A stretch of 64,000 bases of DNA from Paenibacillus_E qinlingensis_A. GTDB taxonomy: Bacteria > Bacillota > Bacilli > Paenibacillales > NBRC-103111. The stretch's first letter is position 1. Every line of letters begins with the position of its first letter. The notes beneath the pieces are model-generated. The model was not told the DNA's origin and searched no databases. It saw nothing but the letters and a program-made list of their open reading frames with translations. Of the stretch, positions 41,115 to 49,828 are shown piece after piece. The stretch is taken from contig NZ_JAVDSB010000003.1 in the NCBI RefSeq assembly GCF_031455095.1, positions 248,001 to 312,000 of the forward strand, read 5' to 3'. Position numbers and translations under genes: made by a program.

Positions 41115-43715
41115 GTGAAAAGACCAGTTGTTCAAGGATGCTGTCTGTGGATAAGTGGCTATGTGCTCGCTATTTACACCGAGCTTCCGTGGTTGTCCTG
41201 GACGACGAGCGCGCTGCTGGTAGCCGCGCTCGCCGCCATCTACGTGCTGCGGCTGCCCGGCCGGCAGCCGCTGGGTGCACTGCTGCTGGTCGTCATAGCC
41301 TACGGCTATTATCAAGGGACCGACCAGCGCAACATCACGGCCCTGCCGCTGGCGCAGCAGCAGCAGGTAGGCGAGGCCGGCAGCGAGGTCACGCTGCTCG
41401 GCCGGTTCGCTAGCCCTGTCACCATCGACGGTGACAGGGCTAGCTTTACCCTTGAAGCGGAGTCCGTCCGCTTCAACGAAACCACCGCTTTCCCGCTTGG
41501 CGGGGAAAGCGTGCAGGTCTCGCTGCGCCTGATGGAGCAGGCGCAGCAAGCCGTGGCGTCGGCCTGGGGCCGCGGCGACGCCCTGACGCTAACGGGGACG
41601 CTGCGCAGCCCGTCCCCGGCACGCAACTTCGGCGGCTTCGACTACCGCCGATATTTGCGCCTTCACCACACGCATTGGCTGCTCTCAGCCAAAGGGGTGG
41701 ATCAGGCGCAAGTGCAGCCTGCGGCTGCGCACTTCAGCGTCGTCCAGCTTTTGCGCTGGAACGACGAGCTGCGCGCTGCGCTCAGCAGGCGCATGGACGT
41801 GATCTTCCCCGCGTCGCAAGCGGGGTTTATGAAAAGCATGCTGATCGGACTTACGGACGATCTAGATCCGGACCGCTTCCAGCAATTTTCAGAGCTGGGA
41901 TTAACGCATATTTTAGCCATCTCAGGATTAAATATTGCCGTATTTCTAGGTGTATGCATCTGGGTCTTACGTCGGTTCCGGATGGCCAAAGAAACCTATC
42001 TGCTCATCTGTATGTGTTTACTCCCGTTCTACGTCCTCGTTACAGGAGCTTCACCTTCCATTGTCAGAGCAGGCCTCATGTCGATGATTGCCCTGTACGC
42101 AGCTCGGCGTGGAGGAATGAAAGAAGTATTGCACATTCTAGCTGTTGCTGCATGGGCGATGCTGGTGTGGGAGCCCTATTTTTTACTCGATGTAAGCTTC
42201 CAGCTGTCATTCTTAGTAACACTTGGACTTATCCTAGGTGTGCAAAGAGTGACCCACTTACTCTCACCTTTCCTAACTTCCCCGACACTCCGAAACACGT
42301 TAGCAATTACACTAGTCTCCCAAGCCGTTTCGTTCCCGGTCTCAATTTATTATTTCAATCAATTTTCTTTGTTATCTTGGTTAGCAAATGCTGTTTTAGT
42401 TCCTGTCATCAGTATGATCGTGTTTCCGGCTGGTTTGGTTGCACTTGCTCTCGGTTTGCTTTATATCCCCCTTGGTCAAAGATTAGGTCTACTGATTTCA
42501 TGGCTGAATGAAGCCATATTTTGGATAACGGATCAGCTCCAACAGATCCCTTATCTCAAAATGATTTGGCCATCTCCAAGTATTCCGTGGATCTACTTTT
42601 ATTACGGTTTTTTGATACTTATTTATGTTCTATGGCATCGTATCCACGTAAGTGCGACAGATGAACCTCCTATCATGCTTGACCGCAGCAGCGGCAAGAA
42701 TGCAAAAAAGCGAAATGTACAGCTAAGCTTGCTCCTGACAATCGGCGGTTTTCTTATACTTTTATGGATTGGGTATACACCAAATCGCTTTCAACGCACA
42801 GGCGTTGTGCAGTTTATTGATGTAGGACAAGGAGACGCAATACTCATTCGAACGCCGTATGGGAAGCATCTTTTAATTGACGGCGGTGGCACACTGAGTT
42901 TCCGCAAAGCAGGAGAGGAGTGGAAAAATCGTAAAGATCCATTTGAGGTGGGCCAAAAGACACTGGTGCCACTCTTGAAGAAGCGAGGGATCCATCGTCT
43001 GGAGATGGTCGTGCTTACTCACGAGGATGCCGACCACAGCGGTGGGCTGCAGGCGGTGATCGAGCAAATTCCGGTGAAACAATTTTTATTTAATGGGACG
43101 TTTAAAGAAAGTACTAGTGTGACAACCTTATTCTCAACACTTGTGCAAAAGGAAGTTCCTTTATTGCCCGCACAAGTGGCGGATTGGATTCATATCGACC
43201 CGCTAACGAGATTACAGGTGATTTATCCACTTGAAACGAATCAGACAGAGGTTGAAATAGTCAAAGAACAAAATGCGAGATCGGTGGTTTTCTTACTTGA
43301 AATGCAAGGCACTCGGTGGTTGTTTACGGGGGATATGGAAAAAGAATCAGAAGCCGCTGTTCTTGCATATTTACAAGATCACCCAGGACTAATAGCCAGC
43401 GATAGAAATTCTTGGTATACAGCTAGAGGTGCAGCAGCAACGAAAGATTCTTCTTCTAATCCGTATATTGATGTTCTTAAAGTTGCTCATCATGGCAGTA
43501 AAACATCGACTACCCTAGAATGGTTAGCCTATTGGAATCCAGCTGTAGCTGTCATTTCTGTTGGTGCAATGAATACATATGGACATCCGTCTCCAGAGAT
43601 TATTGATCATTTAATGAACGCTAAGGCGGGTATTTTTCGTACAGACCGAATGGGCGAAGTGCAGATGGAAGTTCGAAAAGAGGGCATTTTTACCAGAATG
43701 AAGTTAGCGTACTAG
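41115..43715 (+). CDS. comEC: ComEC DNA internalization channel
   Basis: ComEC/Rec2, about 866 residues, the membrane channel that brings single-stranded DNA into competent cells. N-terminal hydrophobic helices, a soluble OB-like part and the competence domain with LGLTHILAISGLNIAVFLGV (around residue 265) are followed by multiple helices. A C-terminal metallo-beta-lactamase-like domain carries DVGQGDAILI, LTHEDADHSGG and VAHHGSKTST, a putative nuclease. GTG at 41115 with GTGAGGG upstream gives MKRPVVQ; the ATG at 41088 is an alternative with a poorer site. The first third is much more GC-rich than the rest and is full of inverted repeats. Confidence 0.93.
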   Translation: MKRPVVQGCCLWISGYVLAIYTELPWLSWTTSALLVAALAAIYVLRLPGRQPLGALLLVVIAYGYYQGTDQRNITALPLAQQQQVGEAGSEVTLLGRFASPVTIDGDRASFTLEAESVRFNETTAFPLGGESVQVSLRLMEQAQQAVASAWGRGDALTLTGTLRSPSPARNFGGFDYRRYLRLHHTHWLLSAKGVDQAQVQPAAAHFSVVQLLRWNDELRAALSRRMDVIFPASQAGFMKSMLIGLTDDLDPDRFQQFSELGLTHILAISGLNIAVFLGVCIWVLRRFRMAKETYLLICMCLLPFYVLVTGASPSIVRAGLMSMIALYAARRGGMKEVLHILAVAAWAMLVWEPYFLLDVSFQLSFLVTLGLILGVQRVTHLLSPFLTSPTLRNTLAITLVSQAVSFPVSIYYFNQFSLLSWLANAVLVPVISMIVFPAGLVALALGLLYIPLGQRLGLLISWLNEAIFWITDQLQQIPYLKMIWPSPSIPWIYFYYGFLILIYVLWHRIHVSATDEPPIMLDRSSGKNAKKRNVQLSLLLTIGGFLILLWIGYTPNRFQRTGVVQFIDVGQGDAILIRTPYGKHLLIDGGGTLSFRKAGEEWKNRKDPFEVGQKTLVPLLKKRGIHRLEMVVLTHEDADHSGGLQAVIEQIPVKQFLFNGTFKESTSVTTLFSTLVQKEVPLLPAQVADWIHIDPLTRLQVIYPLETNQTEVEIVKEQNARSVVFLLEMQGTRWLFTGDMEKESEAAVLAYLQDHPGLIASDRNSWYTARGAAATKDSSSNPYIDVLKVAHHGSKTSTTLEWLAYWNPAVAVISVGAMNTYGHPSPEIIDHLMNAKAGIFRTDRMGEVQMEVRKEGIFTRMKLAY
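41207..41825. repeat. Chain of inverted repeats inside comEC
   Basis: Consecutive hairpins within the coding sequence: 41207-41231 (GAGCGCG), 41249-41271 (GCGGCTGCC), 41295-41309 (ATAGCC), 41409-41444 (GCTAGCCCTGTCACC, 15-base perfect arms), 41452-41476 (TTGAAGCGGA), 41487-41510 (one bulge), 41525-41544 (GCGCCTG), 41594-41617 (GGGGACG), 41738-41766 (one bulge), 41807-41825 (CCCCGC). The left arm is given for each. Confidence 0.8.
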
Positions 43716-43824
43716 ACTTTTAGTAATCGGTTGAATTCCATAGAGGCCTTAGCTGCAATTTTCTCCAGTGGGGGAGGCGTAGATAAGGCTTATTCTTTGT
43801 AATTTTCTGAATCTTAATCAATAT

Positions 43825-43850
43825 TGAAACAAATTCTTGTTTTTTACGTC
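43825..43850 (+). promoter_or_regulatory. Sigma-W-type ECF promoter
   Basis: TGAAAC - 16 bases - CGTC, the spacing and sequence of Bacillus sigma-W autoregulated promoters (TGAAAC-N16-CGTA). Located about 130 bases before the ECF sigma factor gene, so the sigma factor probably drives its own operon. Confidence 0.72.
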
Positions 43851-43978
43851 TAAAAGGTGTTATATCGCTCATTTTTTGTTATTCTGATAGATGCAACTAC
43901 CAATATATTTATTCTAAAAAGATTGCAACCTTATGCGAGGCGATTGCGTTTATAAGATTGCAAGGGGGAGGGATCCCA

Positions 43979-44527
43979 GTGATAGCACCCGAACTGGTAA
44001 GATCAGCACAAGCCGGTGACCGTGATGCGCTCATTACCCTATTGCGAGAGATTGAGTCTCACGTGTATCGGACGGCTTTTTATATTCTGAATAATGAACA
44101 GGATGCGCTGGATGCTTCCCAAGAAGCACTGATCCGCATTTATACCAAAATTAATTCATATGAAGAAAAAGCCTTGTTCAAAACGTGGGTACAGCGGATT
44201 GTTACGAACATCTGCATCGATAAATTTCGCAGAGCGAAGCCAACGGTCTCTATGGATGAGCATGAGATGACGTTTACAGCTGATAATGATGTAGAGCAGG
44301 AAATATTGACGGGCTATCTAGCTCAGGATATTAGAGAGGCTATTGAAAAGCTTCCCGAACACCATCGCACTGTGGTTGTTCTTCGTTATTTGCAGGACTT
44401 TTCGTATCATGAAATTGCAGAATCGCTCGGCTTACCACTCAATACGGTGAAGTCTTACTTATTCCGAGCTAGACACACCTTACAGGCGTTACTCCAAGAT
44501 TATCAGAAAGGAGGTGTTCGGGGATGA
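43979..44527 (+). CDS. ECF RNA polymerase sigma factor, SigW-like
   Basis: Group 4 (ECF) sigma factor of 182 residues. Region 2 is clear (LLREIESHVYRTAFYILNNE, then DALDASQEALIRIYTKI), and region 4 is LPEHHRTVVVLRYLQDFSYH followed by EIAESLGLPLNTVKSYLFRA. It resembles SigW, the envelope-stress sigma factor of Bacillus. The start is GTG at 43979, six bases after GGGGGAGGG; an in-frame TTG upstream is less likely. The next gene, its anti-sigma factor, overlaps by four bases. A sigma-W-like promoter upstream supports autoregulation. Confidence 0.92.
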   Translation: MIAPELVRSAQAGDRDALITLLREIESHVYRTAFYILNNEQDALDASQEALIRIYTKINSYEEKALFKTWVQRIVTNICIDKFRRAKPTVSMDEHEMTFTADNDVEQEILTGYLAQDIREAIEKLPEHHRTVVVLRYLQDFSYHEIAESLGLPLNTVKSYLFRARHTLQALLQDYQKGGVRG

Positions 44528-45744
44528 AATGTCAAGAGGTGATGATGTACATGCAAAGACAGCTAGATGGAGATTTAGCTCCAGAAGAGGAAGATGAGCT
44601 GCATGCTCACCTAATGCATTGTTTGGATTGTGCCCAGATGTTTGAACGTCTGAAGGTCCTTTCGAGCGAATTGTCCCAGCTTCCTAAAGTGATGCCACCT
44701 TTCAGTTTGGTTGATTCTATATTGCCGCAACTGCTTGAATTGGATAAACAAAAAGAGACGCCACAGTTGGATAATGTCGTACCATTCCCAACACTGGTTG
44801 CAAGGGCAGAAGTAGAAGGTGAGCCAAAACGCTCAGGTTTGAATCGTTTAAAAGAACAATTCTCATGGAAGTTCGCAAGCGGCGTTGTTGCCGCGGGATT
44901 GATTATTGGATTCTTTGCATTTAATATGCAAAATCCCGCTACGCAGAACGCAGATGAATTGATGTCTCGTTTTACCTCTGATTCTAAGAGTGCTAAAGAT
45001 GATGCTCCTAGAGCGGCGACAGAGATGAATCGCATGCAAGCGCAGGATCCCATCGCTAAGAATCAGGTGGATGACACAACTAATGGTGGGGCACCTAACA
45101 CGCCAACGACAGATTCGTTAGCCCAAGGGACAGACAATGCGGAGTCATCGGTTGGGAGTGGGAATACGCCTACGGCTACCTCCAACGCGGAACTAGAGAA
45201 ACCAGGCGTATTTACCTCACCAGCAAGCGGAAGCGAGTTGCAAGGTGCGCAAGTTTCACCTTCCACTACGCCGCCAGAGCGTTTGAAGGAAGTGGACGCA
45301 TCCAAGAAGGTTGATAAAACGGATCCCAATGCAGATGTGTATACGCCTCCGGCAGGCTTATCTGTACCGAAATCAACATTGGAACCTAAGTCAACGGAGT
45401 CGCCAACCAAGAAAACAACGCAAGAGCCCTCTGTGGACCCTTCAAGTACAGAGCGTACAAGTGGCGGTCAAGGGATGTCCTCTTTAGCTATGCCTCAAGT
45501 TGAAGGCGTACTGAAGTCTACAACGGGGATATATGAGGCAAAGATTGAAGATGCGCATGTTGTCATTCGAAATAGCCGCACGCTTGAAATTGTATTTGTT
45601 TCCAAACATGTGTGGCAGGAACAAGATCAGATCAAGCTGTTGGAATGGTCTAAGGATGATAAGTTGTTTTATGAAGTGACAAGCAAAGGAACGCTCCAAA
45701 CTTTTCTTATCAACCTGAATGACAAAACAGAAGTCAATAAATAA
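44524..45744 (+). CDS. Zinc-finger anti-sigma factor, RsiW-like
   Basis: Membrane-bound anti-sigma factor of 406 residues. The N-terminal cytoplasmic ZAS domain has HAHLMHCLDC (His-x3-Cys-x2-Cys, about residues 29-38) for binding the sigma factor. One membrane helix (FASGVVAAGLIIGFFAF) lies around 116-132. The long outer part is rich in Ser, Thr, Pro and Asn, followed by a folded C-terminal segment (GIYEAKIEDAHVVIRN) near residue 335 onward. RsiW of Bacillus is about half this length, so the exterior part is an unusual extension, possibly a wall-spanning sensor. Overlaps the sigma factor gene by four bases. Confidence 0.88.
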   Translation: MKCQEVMMYMQRQLDGDLAPEEEDELHAHLMHCLDCAQMFERLKVLSSELSQLPKVMPPFSLVDSILPQLLELDKQKETPQLDNVVPFPTLVARAEVEGEPKRSGLNRLKEQFSWKFASGVVAAGLIIGFFAFNMQNPATQNADELMSRFTSDSKSAKDDAPRAATEMNRMQAQDPIAKNQVDDTTNGGAPNTPTTDSLAQGTDNAESSVGSGNTPTATSNAELEKPGVFTSPASGSELQGAQVSPSTTPPERLKEVDASKKVDKTDPNADVYTPPAGLSVPKSTLEPKSTESPTKKTTQEPSVDPSSTERTSGGQGMSSLAMPQVEGVLKSTTGIYEAKIEDAHVVIRNSRTLEIVFVSKHVWQEQDQIKLLEWSKDDKLFYEVTSKGTLQTFLINLNDKTEVNK

Positions 45745-45871
45745 AAATAAGAATTGATGCACCAAAAGGTTAGCACATGCGTAAACTATCTTAGAAGAAT
45801 AGAGAACAGTTCATTCATCCACACGAGCTAAGGTTTCTAGAGCCTTAAATCGGTGTTTAAATAGACTGGCG

Positions 45872-45920
45872 AAGGGATTGCTGCAAGGTCTTCGGACTTT
45901 GACGTAATCCCTTTGTTGTT
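45872..45920 (+). terminator. Hairpin terminator before holA
   Basis: AAGGGATT / AATCCCTT outer stem enclosing an AAGGTC / GACTTT inner stem, followed by TTGTTGTT. About 130 bases after the anti-sigma gene. Confidence 0.6.
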
Positions 45921-45943
45921 GGTAAAATAAGCGGGAGGGGTGA

Positions 45944-46972
45944 ATGCCAGCGATGGACGCTAAGAGAGCATTGAAAGATATACAAGCAGGCCGGCCAGCT
46001 CCCGTTTATTTGTGCTACGGACCTGAGAAATATAAAATGCGTGAATTCATTCAAGTTATAACGGATTCCTTAATGGGTCCAGAAGATCGTGAATTCGCAG
46101 TGAGTAAATTCGACTTGAGTGAAATGCCGCTTTCTTCTGCCTTAGATGACGCTGAAACGTTACCTTTTATGGTGCCGAAGAAATTGGTTATCGCGAAAAA
46201 TGCGCTATTTTTCACAGGTGCGAAGGAAAATACGAAGCTTGAGCACAACATGGATCGCTTGGCGGCTTATTTGAAATCGCCCGCGGAGCATACAGTTGTG
46301 GTGTTCACCGTGGATGCTGATAAATTGGACGAGCGTAAAAAGATTGTAAAAGCACTTAAGGACATGGAAGCCGCCGTACCTTTCCTATCCTTGAGCCCAG
46401 AGGAACTTACGCATTGGGTAGCTAAGCAAGCTAGTCTGCTTGGCTTTACATTCTCTGGTGGGGCTGCTGATCAATTGATTCTCTATACAGGTGGGAACTT
46501 GCAATCGTTATCGGCCGAGCTAGAGAAAATTTCGTTGTATGTAGGTGCACAAGGTGAAGCAACTCCGGACGTCGTTGATCAGTTGGTTGCTAGGAGCACG
46601 GAGCAGAACGTATTTATTCTCATCGAAGATATTGTGAATGTACGATTGGAACGAGCTTTCGTCATCTTGGAGGAGCTTCTGAAGCAGCGTGAGGAGCCCA
46701 TCAAGATCGCTTCACTTATCGCCAGACAATTCCGCATCATGCTGCAGGTCAAGGAATTGGGAAAACAAGGCTATTCGCAGCAACAGATGGCATCCCAGAT
46801 AGGTTTACATCCTTTTGCGGTAAAAGTAGCTGAGGGGCAGGCGCGGAAATACGATGGGGACAAGCTGAGCCGTATTATGGGTGAGTTAGCCGATCTTGAT
46901 TTGCAGATGAAAACAGGAAAAATCGACAAAGTTTTGGGTCTTGAATTATTTCTTCTTAGGCTGGCGGCCTAA
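45944..46972 (+). CDS. holA: DNA polymerase III delta subunit
   Basis: HolA (YqeN), 342 residues, the wrench of the clamp loader that opens the beta clamp. It begins with the typical APVYLCYGPEKYKMREFI (ATPase-like but without a functional P-loop) and ends with the AAA-type helical collar, LEKISLYVG, IDKVLGLELFLLRLAA. The ATG at 45944 lies a few bases after GGGAGGGG; an ATG at 45953 is possible. As in Bacillus it is followed by rpsT on the opposite strand, and the two share a bidirectional terminator. Confidence 0.94.
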   Translation: MPAMDAKRALKDIQAGRPAPVYLCYGPEKYKMREFIQVITDSLMGPEDREFAVSKFDLSEMPLSSALDDAETLPFMVPKKLVIAKNALFFTGAKENTKLEHNMDRLAAYLKSPAEHTVVVFTVDADKLDERKKIVKALKDMEAAVPFLSLSPEELTHWVAKQASLLGFTFSGGAADQLILYTGGNLQSLSAELEKISLYVGAQGEATPDVVDQLVARSTEQNVFILIEDIVNVRLERAFVILEELLKQREEPIKIASLIARQFRIMLQVKELGKQGYSQQQMASQIGLHPFAVKVAEGQARKYDGDKLSRIMGELADLDLQMKTGKIDKVLGLELFLLRLAA

Positions 46973-46989
46973 GAAGTGAGGTTAATGGA

Positions 46990-47025
46990 AAAAAGACTAA
47001 TTCTCCTAGGAGAAATTAGTCTTTT
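46990..47025. terminator. Bidirectional terminator between holA and rpsT
   Basis: AAAAGACTAATTCTCCT / AGGAGAAATTAGTCTTTT, a long stem with one bulge, A-run on one side and T-run on the other, between convergent genes. Confidence 0.92.
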
Positions 47026-47041
47026 GCTTTATGTCCGTGTA

Positions 47042-47293
47042 TTACGCTTGAGCCGAAAGAGCGTTTAGCTTTTTAGCTAGACGGGACTTCTTGCGGTTAG
47101 CGGCATTTTTATGGATTAAACCTTTAGAAGCAGCTTTGTCTAATTTCTTGGAAGCAGAAACTAGAGCTTCAGGGGTTAAAGCTGTTTCGAAAGCTTTCAC
47201 AGCAGTACGCAAAGCGGACTTGTGGGAAGCGTTGCGAAGACGGCGCTTTTCGCTAACTTTTACTCGTTTAATAGCGGATTTAATGTTTGGCAT
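47042..47293 (-). CDS. rpsT: 30S ribosomal protein S20
   Basis: S20, 83 residues, binds 16S rRNA in the 30S body. Starts PNIKSAIKRVKVSEKRRLRN and ends with the basic KNAANRKKSRLAKKL helix. The ATG at 47293 has GGAGGTGA; the frame extends three codons further without need. A sigma-A-like promoter lies about 70 bases upstream. Slightly shorter than the about 88 residues of Bacillus S20, otherwise normal. Confidence 0.97.
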   Translation of the reverse strand: MPNIKSAIKRVKVSEKRRLRNASHKSALRTAVKAFETALTPEALVSASKKLDKAASKGLIHKNAANRKKSRLAKKLNALSAQA

Positions 47294-47360
47294 GAAATTC
47301 ACCTCCTACTTACAAAACACGTTCAACGTTACATTTGTATGTTTGCTGACAACTTTAAGT

Positions 47361-47389
47361 ATTCTACCACGCAATATTTCAAAATGCAA
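47361..47389 (-). promoter_or_regulatory. Sigma-A-like promoter of rpsT
   Basis: On the minus strand TTGCAT - 17 bases - TAGAAT, upstream of rpsT. The 60-70-base leader could carry S20 autoregulation, but no structure was identified. Confidence 0.55.
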
Positions 47390-47402
47390 GAGCTGTCAAT
47401 AG

Positions 47403-47711
47403 GTTTTCAGTGGTCTTTATTAGCAGTTGTGATGTTCATGAGCATAGTTGCTCGGTGCGACGCACGAAAGCTCTTGTCGGAATCCACAATAGTCCGATTT
47501 CTCCGAACTAAATCGTGCTATCCATACTCCGATAGCCCATTAGTCAGATTCTGCCTGCTTAATTTGCCACTTTCCCCTTGTGAGAGCAGATTTTGACGAT
47601 TTAGTTAGGTGATTTAGGACTAATCAAGGATGATTGCCGCGGACAACTAGTTTAGTTTGAGAAATTCGGACTAAATGAATGTGGGAAGGGTGGGAAACAG
47701 TGAATGGTAAG
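47403..47711. other. Gene-free spacer with short inverted and direct elements
   Basis: No supported gene. AACTAAATCG (47506-47515) and its inverse CGATTTAGTT (47597-47606) flank about 80 bases, and related words (GATTTAGGACTAAT, GGACTAAATGA) recur to 47675. It looks like decayed copies of a dispersed repeat rather than a gene. Confidence 0.35.
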
Positions 47712-48395
47712 TTACAATAAGGGCGGTTTCCGAGTCGTATCTACAAGCCAAGCGTGCACTCTAGCAACACCTTTGGCTTCAGGGCGAAGCCATTTTTTAT
47801 CTTCAAGGAGTCGTATTTGATTTCTTGCCGTATCATATCCGCATTGTAACACTTCTTTGACGTCCGCGAGTTTAATCGGGCGACCCAGTCTTAAGGCTAG
47901 TCGTAGAATATCTCGTTCCTGACTGTTCAATTGACTTTCAAGAGAGTCTTGTTCCCCAAATAAGCTTCCGATGAGTTGTTGAAGCAACGCTTGCCAAAGC
48001 CGAGGGCGCTCTCGAATATCATCCAAGCTAATACGCACGATGATCCAACCATCATTCACCAAATGCATGTGTCGCACGAATTGATTTGAGTATTGTCTGC
48101 GATCGAGCTTGTCATAGTGAGTTCCGTAAGGGTCGATCTCAAAGGTGATACGGATGCCTGAACGGATATAAGCAAAGTCCAGAGATCTTTTGCCGTCAGC
48201 GTAATCAATGATCTCATACTCGGGATGCAAGTAAGTAAAGTGTCCAAAAGCTTGCCACCATAGTGAACGGAGAAATTCTTTCTCAGCAAACGCATGACCA
48301 GTCTGTAATTTTCGTAATGCCTCACCTTTCCTTTTGCTTAAATGACCATTCAGCCATTCTTGGTGAGCACTGTCAAACGAATTCAATGTCATCAC
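47712..48395 (-). CDS. Vsr/DUF559-like putative nuclease with winged-helix domain
   Basis: A 227-residue soluble protein I cannot assign to a named family. Residues about 35-135 follow the pattern of Vsr/DUF559-type PD-(D/E)XK nucleases: EFLRSLWWQAFGH, then YADGKRSLDFAYI (Asp), ITFEIDPYGTH (Glu, Asp, His) and NDGWIIVRISLDDI. The C-terminal about 80 residues (ERDILRLALRLGRPIKLADV, YDTARNQIRLLED) look like a winged helix that may bind DNA. It stands alone between rpsT and gpr on the minus strand. The start is GTG at 48395 or ATG at 48392, with GGAG upstream. Repair or defence roles are possible but unproven. Confidence 0.72.
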   Translation of the reverse strand: MMTLNSFDSAHQEWLNGHLSKRKGEALRKLQTGHAFAEKEFLRSLWWQAFGHFTYLHPEYEIIDYADGKRSLDFAYIRSGIRITFEIDPYGTHYDKLDRRQYSNQFVRHMHLVNDGWIIVRISLDDIRERPRLWQALLQQLIGSLFGEQDSLESQLNSQERDILRLALRLGRPIKLADVKEVLQCGYDTARNQIRLLEDKKWLRPEAKGVARVHAWLVDTTRKPPLL

Positions 48396-48582
48396 ATCCG
48401 CTCCATCTCAAAATAAAATAGCGCCGTCCCGCAACTCCTAAGAGTTATGGAAACGGCGCATGCTTTGCGTCTGAAAATCTATTCGATTAGGTTATTTTCA
48501 GAATAACATCACTATGCAATTCTTACAAGTATTTACAAGTGTCTGAGATTCGAAATGATCAGTTACAGTGCTCTTCAACTTT

Positions 48583-48612
48583 GCATAACACCGCAGCATC
48601 TGTCACACAATA
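48583..48612 (+). promoter_or_regulatory. Sigma-G-like promoter of gpr
   Basis: GCATA - 18 bases - CACAATA; the -35 fits GHATR fully, and the -10 fits CATWHTA at six of seven. Start expected near 48619, 28 bases before gpr, a gene known to be made in the forespore. Confidence 0.5.
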
Positions 48613-48646
48613 AGCAATACAGCGCAAGCATGAAAGGAGACCTCCA

Positions 48647-49645
48647 ATGGACTTAGGCATATTCAACACACAGACCGACCTTGCACTTGATGCAAGGGAT
48701 ATGGCCCATGCAGCCAATCAGGGGCAGCCGATTCCTGGTATTGAACAAGAGTTCACACGGGAAAACGGGATACGCGTTACCAAAATCAACGTCCTGAACG
48801 AAGAAGGGTCCAAAGCGCTTGGTAAGCTTCTGGGCCATTATATAACGATTGAAGTGCCTGCGCTCCGGGAGAAAGACAGCCAGCTGCAGGATCGCGTGGC
48901 AACCAAGCTAGCTCAAGAGTTTGAGCAGTTTTTGCGGCAAATCGGCATTCCCAAGAATGCGAAGGCACTTATTATTGGCTTGGGCAATGGCAATGTAACC
49001 CCAGATGCCTTGGGGCCACTCGTTGTCGAGAATATTATGGTGACGCGGCATTACTTTGAGCTGGTTCCCGAAGATGTGAGCCCAGGCTATCGAGCCGTAA
49101 GTGCTGTTGCCCCAGGGGTGCTAGGCACAACAGGGATTGAAAGCAGCGACATCGTGCAAGGGATTGTAGATAAATCAAAACCTGATTTCATCATCGCCAT
49201 TGATGCGCTTGCCTCTAGATCCTTGGACCGTGTCAACACGACCATACAGATTGCGGATACCGGCATCCATCCTGGCTCAGGCATCGGAAATAAACGCAAA
49301 GGCTTGACCAAGGAGAATCTAGGAATTCCAGTTATTGCGATCGGAGTACCGACAGTTGTGTATGCGTCAACGATTGTCAACAATGCTTTTGATCTCATGC
49401 AAAAGCACTTTAGCGATCAGACGAGTAATACGGGGCATATTTTTGGACTTCTAGATAATATCAATGAAGACGAACGGCTGCAGCTTGTCAAAGAGGTGCT
49501 AAACCCCGTAGGGCACGATTTGCTCGTTACGCCGAAGGAAATTGACCAATTTATTGAGGATATCGCCAATATTATCGCTAGCGGCCTGAATGCGGCTTTG
49601 CATGACGCTGTAGATGTCGATAACGTGGCAGCCTACACCCATTAA
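48647..49645 (+). CDS. gpr: Germination protease GPR
   Basis: GPR, 332 residues, the endopeptidase that degrades small acid-soluble spore proteins during germination. It is made as a zymogen in the forespore; the N-terminal propeptide region with cleavage before an acidic segment is present (TDLALDARDMAHAAN). The family core is clear: LIIGLGNGNVTPDALGPLVV, GTTGIESSDIVQGI, FIIAIDALASRSLDRVNTTI and GIHPGSGIGNKRKGL. An AAAGGAGACC site precedes the ATG. It leads gpr-spoIIP-yqxA-lepA, though a terminator lies after it. Confidence 0.96.
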   Translation: MDLGIFNTQTDLALDARDMAHAANQGQPIPGIEQEFTRENGIRVTKINVLNEEGSKALGKLLGHYITIEVPALREKDSQLQDRVATKLAQEFEQFLRQIGIPKNAKALIIGLGNGNVTPDALGPLVVENIMVTRHYFELVPEDVSPGYRAVSAVAPGVLGTTGIESSDIVQGIVDKSKPDFIIAIDALASRSLDRVNTTIQIADTGIHPGSGIGNKRKGLTKENLGIPVIAIGVPTVVYASTIVNNAFDLMQKHFSDQTSNTGHIFGLLDNINEDERLQLVKEVLNPVGHDLLVTPKEIDQFIEDIANIIASGLNAALHDAVDVDNVAAYTH

Positions 49646-49652
49646 TTCAAGC

Positions 49653-49690
49653 AAAGAACTGAACCCACTGGCGTGGTGGCAGTTCTTTTT
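49653..49690 (+). terminator. Rho-independent terminator after gpr
   Basis: AAAGAACTG / CAGTTCTTT stem with inner CCAC / GTGG pairing and a T-tail, eight bases after the stop. Confidence 0.88.
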
Positions 49691-49828
49691 GCCGTTCTAT
49701 TATGGACCTCATAGTGCCTTATCATTCCCTCGTAATCCTTCTCTATCAAAAATATCTAGCGAAACTAGTTCTATCGTTCGGGCTCGTTTCATAGATTGAA
49801 TTAAGATAGTTTAGGAGGCATGGAAACT

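Noticed and set aside
41115..41830. Horizontal acquisition of the GC-rich first third of comEC
   Set aside because: The GC change coincides with the inverted repeats and is inside one intact gene in its normal locus; similar patches occur in other core genes.
41675..42511. 278-residue frame overlapping comEC on the same strand
   Set aside because: comEC is intact and conserved through this stretch; the overlapping frame has no recognisable domain and no ribosome site.
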